A stretch of DNA of 64,000 nucleotides. It comes from Eleginops maclovinus (lineage: Eukaryota > Chordata > Actinopteri > Perciformes > Eleginopidae). The stretch is taken from NCBI RefSeq assembly GCF_036324505.1, contig NC_086370.1, positions 124,001 to 188,000 of the forward strand, read 5' to 3'. A program made the position numbers and the translations under genes. Of this stretch, positions 12,101 to 22,701 are shown one piece after another. The notes under the pieces are model-generated. The model saw only the letters and a program-made list of their open reading frames with translations. It was not told the DNA's origin and ran no database searches. Within the stretch, counting starts at the first letter, position 1; every line of letters starts with the position of its first letter.

Positions 12101-12190
12101 TTTAGTGTTGAGGGGCACGCACATAAGATTTCATTTTCCAAAATAACCTGTATCTGCGTCAAAGACAAATAAAACCTTGAAAAATTTAAA
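9180..12190 (+). mobile_element. Degraded non-LTR retrotransposon (L2/Rex-like)
   Basis: Reading across frames, the order of fragments is that of a CR1/L2/Rex-type LINE. Near 10680 is a stretch resembling the VPKK and conserved fingers segment. Near 10950 lies YSSAFNT, the reverse transcriptase motif around the first catalytic aspartate. Near 11180 is a KLADDTTVIGRI-like segment with a 2-nt loss. Near 11360 is a FLGV-like segment, and near 11540 and 11650 are the usual C-terminal pieces. The 3' untranslated part ends near 12175 with AATAAAACCTTGA. Runs of C, G and A replace expected bases in many places, much as in copy A of Tc1, so some of the decay may be technical. Confidence 0.65.
10627..11800 (+). 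pseudogene. LINE reverse transcriptase domain remnant
   Basis: This is the reverse-transcriptase part of the degraded LINE. The first catalytic region is present with Cys in place of the Asp before YSSAFNT (10935-10962). The following LRDLG..P.CDWI-like segment is readable near 10985-11035. The ADD box near 11185-11200 has lost two bases. Downstream, the segment just before the conserved tail reads through several frames. Frames shift at least four times, so no functional enzyme can be made. The family comparison is from memory; the clade assignment between L2 and Rex1 is open. Confidence 0.6.
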
Positions 12191-13794
12191 CCTTTAATCT
12201 TTTTGCCCCCTCCAGCATGTACATCTGCATAGGTACTGCATATGTACAGCATTCATTCCAGCCTAAGAAACAAAATACTCTGTTCAGTCAACCATTATTG
12301 TAAAGTGAATACATATGAATACCCGACAGTGGTAATTGTGTTATTTTGAATAATTACAACACATTCTCTGTCATAACAGAAAAGAACATAAAAAAAAAGA
12401 CAAACAATACAGTATGTTTTGATGCGAAAGTACCTGGAACAAAAGCACACTGGTGTCGGTGAAAGCTCTCCAGGGAGGAAGACCCCCTACCACACCAAAG
12501 GATGTCCAGCTCTTTGCCGCCCTTCTGGAGTGTCCCCACCTTTGTGTACAGTGCAACACCTGCAGTTGCTTCTGCTGCACTTCCCACAAGTGGCGCATGC
12601 TGTCATTGCTCACCAGACGCAGCCCTGTGGTGTCTGTCAGCTCCCACACTGATTCCAGCAGTCCTGAAATCATGACCCGCATCTCCTCCACTCCACGCAC
12701 CTTCCTCCTGCAGTGTCTCTTCAGTTCCCCTGCGCTGATGGTGGCCATGAGCTGTTCCTCAGTGGGAGTATGTCCGCTGTGGCTGCTCTTCCACTCCGCT
12801 CTCTTGGCCTCCTTCAGGCGTTGCACATCCTCCGATGTTTGTCATCCATGCAGCACTGTCCCCGTTCCCGCCAACCAGCTTCTTGGTGATCTGTAAAGCA
12901 AACACATGCACTAAGAAGTAAACCAATTTCCTGTTGTAATTATACATGTTCTATTTTATATCATTTTTACTGTTGAAACTCTTACCTTCTTTGTTGAATC
13001 CATCTTAAGAATTCTACCATAGGTACAAGTGATCACTCCCTTCATCTCATCCACATGGCTGAGGATGTCGTTGGAGTGGACCGTCTCAAACCATTGAGCA
13101 AGTGGAAGGGGCCTAAAGGGTGGTGGAGGAGGATGGACAGCTGCAGAGGGTACAAAGGTAGCCATCTTCGTATGGCACTCACAGTCCGAGAGGTAGCGGA
13201 TGGTCTGCCGTGCCCACTCCTCGCTGTGCTTTTCCTCTATTGCAGACTGGAGGTAGGAGGAACTGTTTCCACTGGTCCTTGGCTTCAGGAAAGTCATACA
13301 TTTCCTGTCCAGAGCCAGCTGTGTTGAGGACAGCGGGGAACAGGCTCCTGTGTGCCACATCCACCTGGGAGAGCATATCCTGGCTCCATGGGCAGACAAG
13401 GAGCGTAGGCTTAGAGCAGTGGCTACAACATGGATAGTCCCCTCCCGCTAGGTAGTATCGGCTATCCACATCAATCACCTCCCTGACCTTTCTGTAGATC
13501 CCGGAGCTGTTCATTTTCCGGGAACATTGTGGGCATTTTAAAGGAATCCCCCACATCCTCATTGGTGCCCAGATGAACATCCTCTGCCGGTAGTACCACC
13601 CAGGCTCAGGAGGAGATGGTTTGGGCTCCAGTGGGGGGTAAAACCAGCAGGCTTGGATTTTTTGTTTTAGCTGGCCTGTATTCTCATACAGGCACTTGGC
13701 AATCCACACCTGATCTGCTTTTTGGATTACTCTCCGAAATTGCTCAGGAAGAAAACCTCTCCAATTGGTTAAGGTTGGTCTAAGTGGAGTTGCA

Positions 13795-13905
13795 GTGTGG
13801 TCAGAGCTACTCGAAGGATGGAGCAGAGATGGTGTTGGCTGGTGTGGCGTGGCAGATCTACTCGAAGGATGGGGCAGAGATGGTGTTGGCTTCGGTGGTA
13901 GAACT
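13795..13905 (-). repeat. Duplicated ~60-bp coding repeat
   Basis: The phrase CTACTCGAAGGATGG followed by GCAGAGATGGTGTTGGCT occurs twice, about 53-60 bases apart. On the minus strand it encodes repeated Pro/Ser-rich segments (PTPSL.HPSS). It is part of the disordered linker of the DUF6729-like protein. Confidence 0.7.
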
Positions 13906-14099
13906 GTTGGCTTTTTCGGTGATGGCATAATGAATGCTACATAGTGAACCTGTTGGATGTGGTTCAAAAGACCAACAGTACCCTGCACCTTGGCCCCACA
14001 GGTGTCACACATCTCCTCTGTATGGTAGTTAGACAGGTGCTCTGAAAAATGTTCTGCCTCCACAAGCTGGTTGCGGTTGTAGCACTGCACTCCCTGTCC

Positions 14100-14345
14100 T
14101 GCCACTGATGCTCCTGCCTCTGTGTCTCCTCCCCCTGCCCCCGTGTTGTCCTGGACTCCCCCTGCCTCTGTGTGTCCTCCCCCTGCCTCTGTGTTGTCCT
14201 GGACTCCCCCTGCCTCTGTGTCTCCTCCCCCTGCCTCCGTGTTGTCCTGGACTTCCCCTGCCTCTGTGTCTCCTCCCCCTGCCTCTGTGTCTCCTCTACC
14301 TGTCTCCATGCTTCCTCTCCCTACTTCCGTGCTGAGTCGGACCCG
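14100..14345 (-). repeat. Coding minisatellite in DUF6729-like gene
   Basis: Repeats built from CCCTGCCTCTGTGTCTCCTC and a longer form containing GTGTTGTCCTGGACTCC. The units are multiples of 3 (about 18 and 48 bases), so the minus-strand frame is kept. The encoded peptide repeats GGGDTEAG and GGVQDNTEAG. It sits at the N-terminal end of the gene. Confidence 0.75.
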
Positions 14346-14532
14346 CCCTGCCTCCGTCTCAACTCCTGCCTCACTGGACCCACTGCCTGATGATAGATCT
14401 GCTGGCTAGGGGGGGAAGTACAAAAAGAGGGACATGCTACATGCAACTAAGAATCCTACACTACTACTTTTCTCCAGAATTGTGCGATTATATATTGTTC
14501 AATAAATCAATCTGTCCAAAAAACCCTGTAGG

Positions 14533-15363
14533 TCACGGTTTATGCGTGGGAGATAAACATAATGCAGGGCACTCGTGCATTTCATTATCTATGTCTATTA
14601 TGCCTTCACTCTCCAAGAAGTTGAAGAGGTCGTTATAGACATTGCTAACACCTCGCCACAGGTCACCCCAGAGCCGCTCTATTCTCTGGTTGTGAGTGCT
14701 TCTTCCACGGAGAGCACTGCCTCTGTGAGAGCCTCTGAAGATGTTCATCATTAGGCAGACCGAGTTTTTTTCACCCCCATGGTCGGTTCTGACCCTCGAG
14801 GGCTCACCATACGTCGCCACCGCGTCCATGAAGCTGGCCATCACGGTGCTGCTCCTGTTGTTGTCTGAGGCCCGGAGGAAGACGACAAGATGGCTATAGC
14901 CATCTATACCCCCATGAATGACAATCCTCCACCTAAAACAAAAATATGAAAAGTATAAATAAGATGCACCATTCATACAGTGAAGCTGGAGTTTGGGTTT
15001 TGTGGCCTATTGATAGAAATTATCCACCTTTCAAAAACATACTCCAAGTCTGGTATTGGTCATATTTACCTTGTTAATTTGTGGTTCCCATCTAGGTGCC
15101 ACAAGGAGTTAGGTCCCGCAACCTGGTATGCTCTACGGTGCAGTCTCTGTGACATTGCTCGTAGTGCAGCTGCTTCAGGGTTTCTCCGCTTCATGCTCTC
15201 CCGCACTCTGCGTCTCTGTATCCACATCTGCTGGGCCTTCAGCTGTGTCCTGACAGATTCAGGGCCATTCTGGTCATTCCCAGCCACCATCTCCTTGATG
15301 AGGTCGTCTAGTGCAGCATTTGAGATGGTGGAGTATGTCCCAGAGCGCATCATGTGGAACTGC
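14533..15363 (-). pseudogene. DD34E integrase-like transposase gene
   Basis: There are two exons on the minus strand. The first (15363-15070, acceptor TGTTTCAG) encodes a helical region with repeated arginines and reaches WHLDGNHK, which holds the first catalytic Asp. It splices in phase at a GTAAAT donor to the second exon (from 14932). That exon continues as an RNase-H-fold integrase core with RTDHGGE (second Asp) and, 34 residues later, HNQRIERLW (Glu). All three catalytic residues are present. The expected family tail (ALHYVYLPRI-like) is found only after a 1-nt shift near 14560, so the frame closes early with a stop at 14533. The family resembles retroviral-type integrase domains in multicopy fish genes. 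It is followed on the same strand by the DUF6729-like gene. Confidence 0.7.
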
Positions 15364-15370
15364 CTGAAAC

Positions 15371-16289
15371 ATTAACAGGTTGTAAATATATGATACCTGC
15401 GGTATTCAGATTTACTTTACACCATGCATAGTGTAACATGGCTACAACCCCTCCTTGGGTTGTTTACAATCATTTGAGACAAGATGGCATTTCCAATATT
15501 GAAGAAATTGGTACATATCGCCAACGCCGTCTCACTGTGTGGAGAGATACTGTACTTTTAGAATCAGGGCCATCTGTGTTGCTTTAAAACCACAGGTCCC
15601 CAAACAAGAGAGTTGCTCTCTTGAAATGCTGAATTGTGGGGGACCTCGAGCACCCAACAAAATGAGTGGGGCGTGGTAGCCAGAATCACCTGCAACAACC
15701 AGATATTCTTTTACATTTATTGTCATTGTTGTAAAAGCAACGCATTTCTGCCGTTGTGCCAGAAATCCCCACAATGCTTCCATTTTATTGTCATTGCCCA
15801 GGCTCAAGCTATTTAAACAATGAGATGCAGTTTGGCATTGATCCAGTGGACATGCAATACACTACAGTTGTGGTACACAGTATGGACAAAAACATAAAAT
15901 GTGTATGGGCATAAAGACACATGGTTGCAGTCCATGTGTCATGGCACACTTTCAATGTCCTCATTCACATGTTTGGTGATACATGGTGTGTACTACAATG
16001 AGAGATGGCCATACTGCCCTCGATGGGGGAGGGGGAATAGCGTCTCCTCATTTTGGTGGAATTTGGAGTACATTCTTTACGTTTGAGTGGACAACTCAAA
16101 ACTCAGACTGTGCAAATGAATAGCTGCAACTACAGCTTTAAAACATTTTGATATTTCTATTAACAATCTTGCTTAAAAACTATTAGACTAAAATGTTTTG
16201 GCCTGTTGGACACTTATTGCTCAACAATACACACACTGGTTTCTCAACGGTAGAGTATCCTAATATGAAAAATAATCACATCGACCTAC
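15371..16289. other. Probable intron and unassigned sequence
   Basis: If 16479-16290 is an upstream exon, this is its intron. A minus-strand frame at 15807-15532 contains VVAGDSGY, slightly reminiscent of a Harbinger nuclease motif. The rest of that family is not seen and I do not call it. Confidence 0.35.
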
Positions 16290-16479
16290 CTTGTTGTGCG
16301 GGTGTGGTAGGCCAATATCTCCGGACTTCAAGTATATATTCCCGAAGGTCCTGAAGTAAAAGATCAGCTGTAGGGACGTTAAATAGTCTGCCCCGTGACC
16401 ACTCGAGGCTCCTTTCCATGGTTTCTAACCTGCCAGTAAACGGTTTGGTGAAATAGGCGAGAAAACTAAATCTGGCCAA
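16290..16479 (-). CDS. Candidate upstream exon of the integrase gene
   Basis: A 63-codon minus-strand stretch ends at a good donor (CAACAAG then GTAGG) and codes for a helical, Leu/Arg-rich peptide containing DLREYILEVRRYW. It lies 0.9 kb upstream of the integrase exons in the right orientation. Similar helical leaders precede the integrase domain in related fish genes as I remember them. The start codon and the acceptor are not established. Confidence 0.35.
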
Positions 16480-16499
16480 TAAAGCTGATTCCGATAGAA

Positions 16500-16861
16500 A
16501 CCTTGGATGAAAATCTGGCCCGTTTTAAGGCCTTAAATTTAAAGTTCATAATTTTAGACTTGTTAAGACCCCGCGGGAATCCTGTTTAAACCACATCCAT
16601 TCCATCTAATCATTCGGATAAGTACACTATGTTATATGTATTATGCTGTACATTTATATTTGATACATGAACTACAGGCAAGGTAATGGTCTCAGAACAT
16701 TTTTATTTTTAGAAACTTTGGAACTTTACCAACAACAACTGAATTGAAAATAATAATAAATAAATGAGAAAGCAGTCTGTTGATTGTAAAGACTGAAAAT
16801 AAATAAAATGTACAAATGCAATAAAAAATAAATATAAAAAATTAAGAAATGTAAAAATGTA
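16500..16861. other. AT-rich non-coding sequence
   Basis: The stretch between the candidate exon and the minisatellite is A/T-rich with short A runs near 16740-16860. No family, frame or RNA gene is seen. Confidence 0.4.
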
Positions 16862-17407
16862 AGTTATATGGTATTTCACCATCAAAGTGTAAAGTAATAT
16901 GGTATTTCACCATCAAAGTGTAAAGTAGTATGGTATTTCACCATCAAAGTGTAAAGTAGTATGGTATTTAACCATCAAAGTGTAAAGTAATATGGTATTT
17001 CACCATCAAAGTGTAAAGTAATATGGTATTTAACCACCAAAGTGTAAAGTAATATGGTATTTAACCACCAAAGTGTAAAGCAATATGGTATTTCACCATC
17101 AAAGTGTAAAGCAATATGGTATTTCACCATCAAAGTGTACAGTAATATGGTATTTCACCATCAAAGTGTAAAGTAATATGGTATTTCACCATCAAAGTGT
17201 AAAGTAATATGGTATTTAACCACCAAAGTGTAAAGTAGTATGGTATTTAACCATCAAAGTGTAAAGCAATATGGTATTTCACCATCAAAGTGTAAAGCAA
17301 TATGGTATTTCACCATCAAAGTGTACAGTAATATGGTATTTAACCATCAAAGTGTAAAGCAATATGGTATTTCACCATCAAAGTGTAAAGCAATATGGTA
17401 TTTCACA
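16862..17407. repeat. 31-bp minisatellite, about 17.5 copies
   Basis: Head-to-tail units of GTAATATGGTATTTCACC followed by ATCAAAGTGTAAA, 31 bases each. Variants are few: CACC/AACC, ATC/ACC, and GTA/GCA at the unit start. The variants recur in blocks, which suggests expansion by multi-unit duplication. It ends directly beside the 3' end of the hAT pseudogene at 17417. There are no spacers, so this is not a CRISPR array. Confidence 0.95.
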
Positions 17408-17416
17408 ACCAACTGC

Positions 17417-18665
17417 TCAAAATTGAACACGCCTAGCCTTCCTAATCGCACATTCATCATTGGTGTCATCGAATGATATCTGGCTTGGCACGTCTTGGTT
17501 TATACTTATAAGAGCAAGCCCATTGAGACGTTCTTGGCTCATTGTTGACCTAAGGTATGTTTTGATTAACTTTAACTTTGAAAAGCTTCTCTCTGCAGAA
17601 GCTACTGTTACTGGAAGGGTAGCAGCAACTCTGAGGGCGACCCACATGTTTGGAAAGATTTCTCCCAATTTCTTCTCATATAAGAAAGTTAAAAGATCCA
17701 TATTGGTCATGCTAGCTTTTAGCAAATCAGGTAAATTCTGCATTTCCATCGCTAGTTCCCTCCCATCCAGGTCTGACTGCCCACCACAGCTCAGGGTTTG
17801 ACTAAGTGCTTCACACTTCTTTGTGAGTCTTCCTCTGGGAGATTTGGGAAGTTCACAAGCACTCCAAAATTTTCCTCAACATCACCTAAAGTTTTGAAAT
17901 GCTCCTGCAATGATGCAACCGCCACATCAACCAGCACATTAAAAAAGGAAATTTCTGTGTGTTTCTGAGTGCATTCCCCTCTGGCTCATCTGGAGATTCA
18001 TAAGAGAACTGTCTTTTTGTCTTACGCAGCCTCTTCTGCTTCAGAGCAGTTTCGACATTCATCTCCTCACAGAGTTCTCTAGCTGATACCTGGGCTGAAA
18101 TAAAACCATTTCCTCTATAGGTGGTGAGAGAGGCTTCTGCAGTCTTAAGGAGCTGAAGAGCCACATCCAATTGCATGGACACAGACTGCATCATTTTGCT
18201 GACATGTTGAATTTTGACAAGGATATCATACCAAACCACACTGCACATGCAAAATCTGTATGACCCTACCTCCTCAGCCAAGGACTGTGCCTCAGTTCCA
18301 ACAATATCATCTGTGGCACTATCCCTCACCTCTAGTAGAGCCTCTCTGACTTCTGCTATCTGAAATCTTACAGCCTGGACACTATTTATCCGGCTTTCCC
18401 ACCTGGTGTCGGACCAAGATTTCAGAGTTGTCTTAACATGCTGCTTCAAGATGGCCCATCTTTGCGTGGAAGCAGAGAATAGTGTGAACAGCCTTTGTAA
18501 GTAGCCAAAGTAATTTCTGGCCTCGGTGGAGCTTTTTGATGCATCTGCTACCACCAAGTTTAGAGTATGGGCTCCAGTCATTTTAAGCCACAGCACCTCT
18601 CTCAGTGGAGGGGTGGGCTTCCTTCTCTCCAAGTCTTTTAATCCTGTCTCACTGGAGGTCGAGCA
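17417..18665 (-). pseudogene. hAT transposase fragment (ZMYM1-like)
   Basis: Two minus-strand frames belong to a DUF4371/hAT transposase of the kind often named zinc finger MYM-type protein 1-like. The upstream frame (18674-17886) carries the middle of the RNase-H domain, including SWSDTRWESR and the LREVLWLKMTGAHTLNLVV-like start. The downstream frame (17749-17417) holds the hAT C-terminal dimerisation segment (TVASAERSFSKLKLIK, then RSTMSQERLNGLALI). They are separated by a frame break near 17830-17890. The 5' end, with the TTF-type finger and first catalytic residue, is missing: at about 18660 the sequence changes to a LINE on the other strand. Confidence 0.85.
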
Positions 18666-18965
18666 GTTTATCAAGGGGAGGTTGCTTTTAATAAAAGCAA
18701 GGTTTGACCTTTTTACGGCTGTTTTTATGAATGTGTATGCTCCAACAAACGGTGCAGAGAGGAAGCTATTTTACAAAAAGTTAATGATGTTTTAAACGGC
18801 TGTGCCACGGAGGATTTCTTATTCTTGGGTGGGGATTTTAATTGTACGGAAAATGCATCTTTAGATTGCAATCATGCAGAGCCACATCCAGCATCCCAGC
18901 ATGCTCTGAGGAAGGGAGAGTTTAGCAGTCTTAGGCAGTGGTGGGACCATGGTAAGACTGAGGTA
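18655..18965 (+). pseudogene. LINE ORF2 endonuclease remnant
   Basis: The frame at 18526-18795 enters LINE homology at about 18660. It reads the APE-type endonuclease segment FMNVYAPTNGAERKLFYKKL, then shifts frame to reach FLFLGGDFNCTENASLD (18820-18860), the GDFN catalytic motif of L1-type endonucleases. After about 18910 the homology jumps to the linker before the reverse transcriptase, so ~300 bases of the endonuclease are deleted. It cannot cleave DNA. Confidence 0.8.
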
Positions 18966-19342
18966 AGAATGCTCTGTCAACAGCACACCCTCAATGTCAC
19001 ACAAGACAACATCAGATCTATGAAAGACCTGGAGAGTGATATAGTGGAACTAGAAGCAATAAGCGAGTCCACAGGAGATCGAGGATATATTGAAATCCTC
19101 AAAGAGAAAAAGGTGGCTCTAGCCAGCCTGCTGGACGTTAAAGTTCAGGGTGCACTGGTCAGGTCCCGGTTTTTAAACATAAATGAGATGGATGCTCCCA
19201 CTAGTTTCTTCTTCGGCCTGGAGACAAAAGAATGGACAGAGGCGGGTAATCCACTCACTGCTGTCAGACACAGGGCAGGAATTAACAGAGCCAAGCCATA
19301 TCAGGGGGCGAGCTGTGAGTTTTTATTCCACCCTCTACACGA

Positions 19343-20644
19343 GTGAATATAATGAGGACGAAACGCTCTGAGGAGTTTTGTGCGGAACTACCTCAGGTCT
19401 CTGAGGAGGCCAACTCACAGCTCGCAGGGCCGTTGACAACGCAGGAGTTGCAGGCCGCACTGCAAGGCATGCAGGGACGGCGGGCTCCTGGCATCGACGG
19501 CCTCTCGGTTGAGTTTTTTAAAGCGTATTGGGACATCTTGTCTCATGACCTGTTAGACGTTTTTAATGAGAGTCTGGCCTCTGGCTCTATGCCAATGTCC
19601 TGCAGCAGAGCGGTGATCACGCTGCTGCCAAAAAAAGGGAACTTGCAGGACATCAAAAATTGGCGCCCTGTGTCTTTGCTGTGTGTGGATTACAAGCTTC
19701 TGTCCAAGGCTTTGGCCACCAGGTTGGGGAGAGCTATTGAGCAGGTCATCCATCGGGACCAGACCTACTGTGTGCCCGGCAGGTCCATGGTGGACAATGT
19801 TCACCTGATTCGAGATGTTTTGGAGGTCTCCAGCTCATTGGGCATTGATACTGGTCTGATTTCTCTAGATCAGGAAAAGGCTTTTGACCGCGTTGAGCAC
19901 AGCTTCCTCTGGAAAGTAATGCAGAAGTTTGGGTTCAGCGCTGGTTTCATAGCTAAGATCAAAGTCTTATACAATAAGATTGAGAGTGTGCTGAAGTTCA
20001 ACGGTGGGCTGTGTGCTCCTTTTAGAGTGTGTAGAGGGGTCCGGCAGGGCTGTGCTCTGTCTGGGATGCTCTATGCACTCTCCCTAGAACCCCTCCTCTG
20101 CAAAATACGCTCTAAATTGCAAGGGCTGTTTTTACCTGGTTTTAATGGAAACACGGTTTCATCTGCGTATGCGGACGACATTGTTGTTTTTATTAGTGAC
20201 CAGAGGGATGCAGACATTTTAACCAATATTGTGACAGATTTTGGTTCAGCATCGGCAGCGAGGGTCAATTGGAAGAAGAGTGAGGCCCTCGCTGTCGGTG
20301 AGTGGCGTGGCGGTCTCCCAGTTCTTCCCCAGGGCATGACATGGAAAAGAGATGGCATAAAGTACCTGGGTGTGTTCGTAGGGAACACAAATATAGTTCA
20401 GAAGAACTGGGAGAACGTCACAGAGAAGATTGAAGTAAAACTGTCCAAATGGAAGTGGCTGCTCCCGCAGATGTCTTTTAAAGGTAGAGTTTTGGTTTTA
20501 AACAACCTTGTGGCATCCCAACTGTGGCACAGTCTTACCTGTGTAGACCCTCCCTCAGGCCTACTGGCCCAAATACAAAAGAAATTGGTAGATTTCTTTT
20601 GGGATGGCTACACTGGGTGCCACAGGGGTGCTGTTTTTATCTAG
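19343..20644 (+). pseudogene. LINE ORF2 reverse transcriptase domain
   Basis: A 433-codon open frame covers the whole reverse transcriptase. It includes GRRAPGIDGLSVEFFK, the ITLLPKKG and NWRPVSLL fingers, SLDQEKAFDRVEH with the first Asp, the GVRQGCALSGMLYALSLEP loop, SSAYADDIVVFI with the YADD box, and the thumb with KYLGVFVG. All catalytic aspartates are present. The frame is entered from a different frame at about 19330 and leaves by a frameshift at about 20640, so the protein is interrupted on both sides although this core is well kept. Confidence 0.9.
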
Positions 20645-21976
20645 AGAGGAGGGGGGACAGGGCCTTGTCCACCTGGCCAGCCGAACAGCCACTTTTAGAA
20701 TGCAGTTTCTGCAAAGGTAACTTACCGGCCCGGCCAATTTCATGTGGAGAGATGTGAGCAGCTGCATTCTAAGACGCGTGAGTAACCTGGGGCTGGATGC
20801 TGCTCTGTTTTTAACTGATTTAACCATTTTAAAGTTAAGTGGGTTACCTCCCTTTTATCAAGGTGTTTTTAAGTCTTGGGTCCTTTTTAACCATAAAAGG
20901 TGTCCAAAGACTGACTCTCTGCACTGGTTGTTAAAAGAGCCTCTGATTCATGGAGCCAGGCTGGACGTTAGCTACAGCGAGACACCAGGACTGGCGGTGG
21001 CGCTGTGCAGATCTGGGACCCTGAGCCTTCAGCAGGTGGTGGATGCAGTGGGGCCGGAGCTGAGCGATGACCGGGCCTTGGGCTCTCTGCTGGGTCTACA
21101 CTCTGTCCGGGTGGCCCAGAGGATCCTGCAACTCTGGTGCCGGAGCCTCTGCGCTGAGGAACAGAGACTGTTAAGGAGCTACGGACAGGGCAGAGCCAAA
21201 CCAGACCCAACAGACCCGTTCCCGGAGATATACCTGAGCCCAGGGCTCGGAGAGCTGACGGGCCCCCTGCTCAATGTTGCAAACCCAGAGAAAATGACCA
21301 TGCACAAAGCGGACAAAAAGACTATATACATGAACATGGTAAAAACCATTAACAAAAATGGACTGAAGGACAGGGCCTCCACTGTGTGGAGCACTAGACT
21401 GGGTGCCGGAAACGGACCAGGCCCACAGTGGAGGATTCTGTACAAACCTCCCTTAAAAAAACGTACTGCCGACCTCCAGTGGAGAATTTCACACGGTGCT
21501 ATCGCCTCCAATTCTTTTATCTCCGTCATCAATCCTGCTGTAGTAACGAGTGTCCATTTTGTGGTGTTAGAGAGACTGTTTTCCATGTTTTTACAGAGTG
21601 CCAGAGACTCACAGGTTTCTTCTCTCTTTTAACATTGGTTTTTAGTCTTTTTAGTATAGCTTTTACCGAGAGTGTGTTTATCATGGGGGCTCCATACAGA
21701 AAGACAAGCAAAGAAAAGTGGCAGCTCCTAAACTACCTCTCTGGTGAAGCTAAAATGGCTATCTACCTAAGTAGGAAGAACAGAGTGGAAAACAGGAAGG
21801 GACAAGAAGCAAAAGCGATCTGGCTGTGCAACATCAGAGCCAGACTCTGGCTAGAGCATCGTTTCTATAAACACATCGGGGACTTGGAAGCTTTTAAACA
21901 ACATTGGTGCTATAAAGACATTGTATGTTCTGTGGTTAATGAGGATTTGCACTTTACACAAGTTTTTAAGGCTTAG
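20645..21976 (+). pseudogene. LINE ORF2 C-terminal region with CCHC knuckle
   Basis: Homology continues in frame 20742-21632 and then in 21428-21976. Near 21555-21600 the sequence gives CPFCG...HVFTEC, the Cys-Cys-His-Cys motif at the C-terminus of L1/Tx1 ORF2 proteins. The stop at 21974 is followed by a short 3' untranslated region. At least two frameshifts (near 20645 and 21530) separate the parts. Confidence 0.85.
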
Positions 21977-22076
21977 CTTTTTTATTTATCTATTCTAGGT
22001 AAATTGAGTTGTGTTGTACTTGATGTAAATGTACATTTGCTAAACCTGTAATAAAGTGTTTTTGTAAAAGTCAAAA

Positions 22077-22701
22077 GTCTTCTTCTTCATCATCTGGTGC
22101 ATGCTGGGAGATTTTGGAGTGTGAGCTGAAGAAAAGACCAACGCTTTATACGTTACATTTTTCCGCTTATTTTTGTTTATGGGTGTTAGTTTCATATAGT
22201 TTATCGGTGATAGTTTACTTTGCTTAACTTTTGAGTCTTTTGGTGGTGGTTTTGCGGGCTTCTCCTGCCGGTGTCTCGCCGGCCGGCGTCTGACGCCATG
22301 GTAAATGGAGACTTTGCCAAACTCACGCGGAAGCATGGCATTAAAATATCGGCCGGCTTCCCATGCACGGTGGAGGATATCGGGCTGGCTGTGGGGGAGA
22401 AGGTCGGACACAGCAGCATTAAGTCCCTGGCGCGGATGAACAATGCAGTCGTGATCTTTCTGGACCAGGTGGAGAAAGTGAACCGCGTTATCGAGACAGG
22501 CATCACGGTGAGTGAAATGTTTGTGCGGGTGCAGCCGCTGACGCTCCCTGCAACCAAAGTGGTTCTATCCAACGTCCCTCCCTTCATAACTGATGAGTTC
22601 CTCAGTAGAGAGCTATCCAGACACGGGAAACTTAGAAGATGCTGTGTGGGTGTAAGTCTCAGTTACTGAAGCACGTGGTGTCTCATCGCAGACAGGTCTA
22701 T
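22077..22701 (+). mobile_element. 5' end of a second Tx1-like LINE
   Basis: This stretch contains the GC-rich leader and the ORF1 start of a Tx1-like LINE, in the same orientation and only a few bases after the 3' end of the preceding copy. It is cut at 22701 by Academ-like copy A. After that element's right end (28222) only five bases fit the LINE continuation before a hAT begins. Confidence 0.75.
22298..22701 (+). pseudogene. LINE ORF1 N-terminal fragment
   Basis: The frame starts at ATG 22298 (MVNGDFAKLTRKHGIKI...) and runs 124 codons. It resembles the N-terminal part of ORF1 proteins of fish Tx1-like LINEs as I remember them: a VEDIGLAVGEKVGHSSIKS segment, an RRM-like region with VVIFLDQVEKVNRVIE, and VVLSNVPPFITDEFLSREL. 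Near 22645 a small deletion shifts the frame; the expected GCKSQLLKHVVSHRRQ follows in another frame. The rest of ORF1, including zinc knuckles, is absent. Confidence 0.75.

Larger units (their letters stand above)
12371..14402 (-). pseudogene. DUF6729-like zinc protein gene (frameshifted)
   Basis: On the minus strand a 376-codon frame (14309-13179) has low-complexity repeats, a C-x2-C...H-x4-H type finger (CDTCG...HIQQVH), Pro/Ser repeats, then a domain matching my memory of fish DUF6729 proteins: a WYYRQRMFIW motif, two C-x2-C pairs, and the CPWSQDML and HRSLFPAVLN segments. Near 13325 the family sequence jumps to the adjacent frame (SGNSSSYLQ...). It then runs to a clean intron (donor at 12985, acceptor at 12891) and shifts again near 12855 before ending at 12371. 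Two frameshifts make it a pseudogene in this assembly. It lies just downstream of, and on the same strand as, the integrase gene. The molecular function of DUF6729 is not known to me. Confidence 0.65.
18655..22070 (+). mobile_element. Tx1-clade LINE, 5'-truncated
   Basis: It begins inside the endonuclease domain of ORF2 and continues through reverse transcriptase and a C-terminal CCHC motif to a 3' end near 22070 with AATAAA (22051). The protein style is that of the Tx1 clade of L1-like retrotransposons known in fish and frogs. Several frameshifts make it inactive. The 3' end abuts CTTCTTCTTC and then the 5' end of a second element of the same type. Confidence 0.88.

Noticed and set aside
15532..15807. 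Minus-strand frame with VVAGDSGY, hinting at a Harbinger nuclease
   Set aside because: Only one short motif fits and no flanking Harbinger segments are present.
16862..17407. Regular 31-bp repeat resembling a CRISPR array
   Set aside because: Units are contiguous with no variable spacers and the genome is a vertebrate's; it is a minisatellite.
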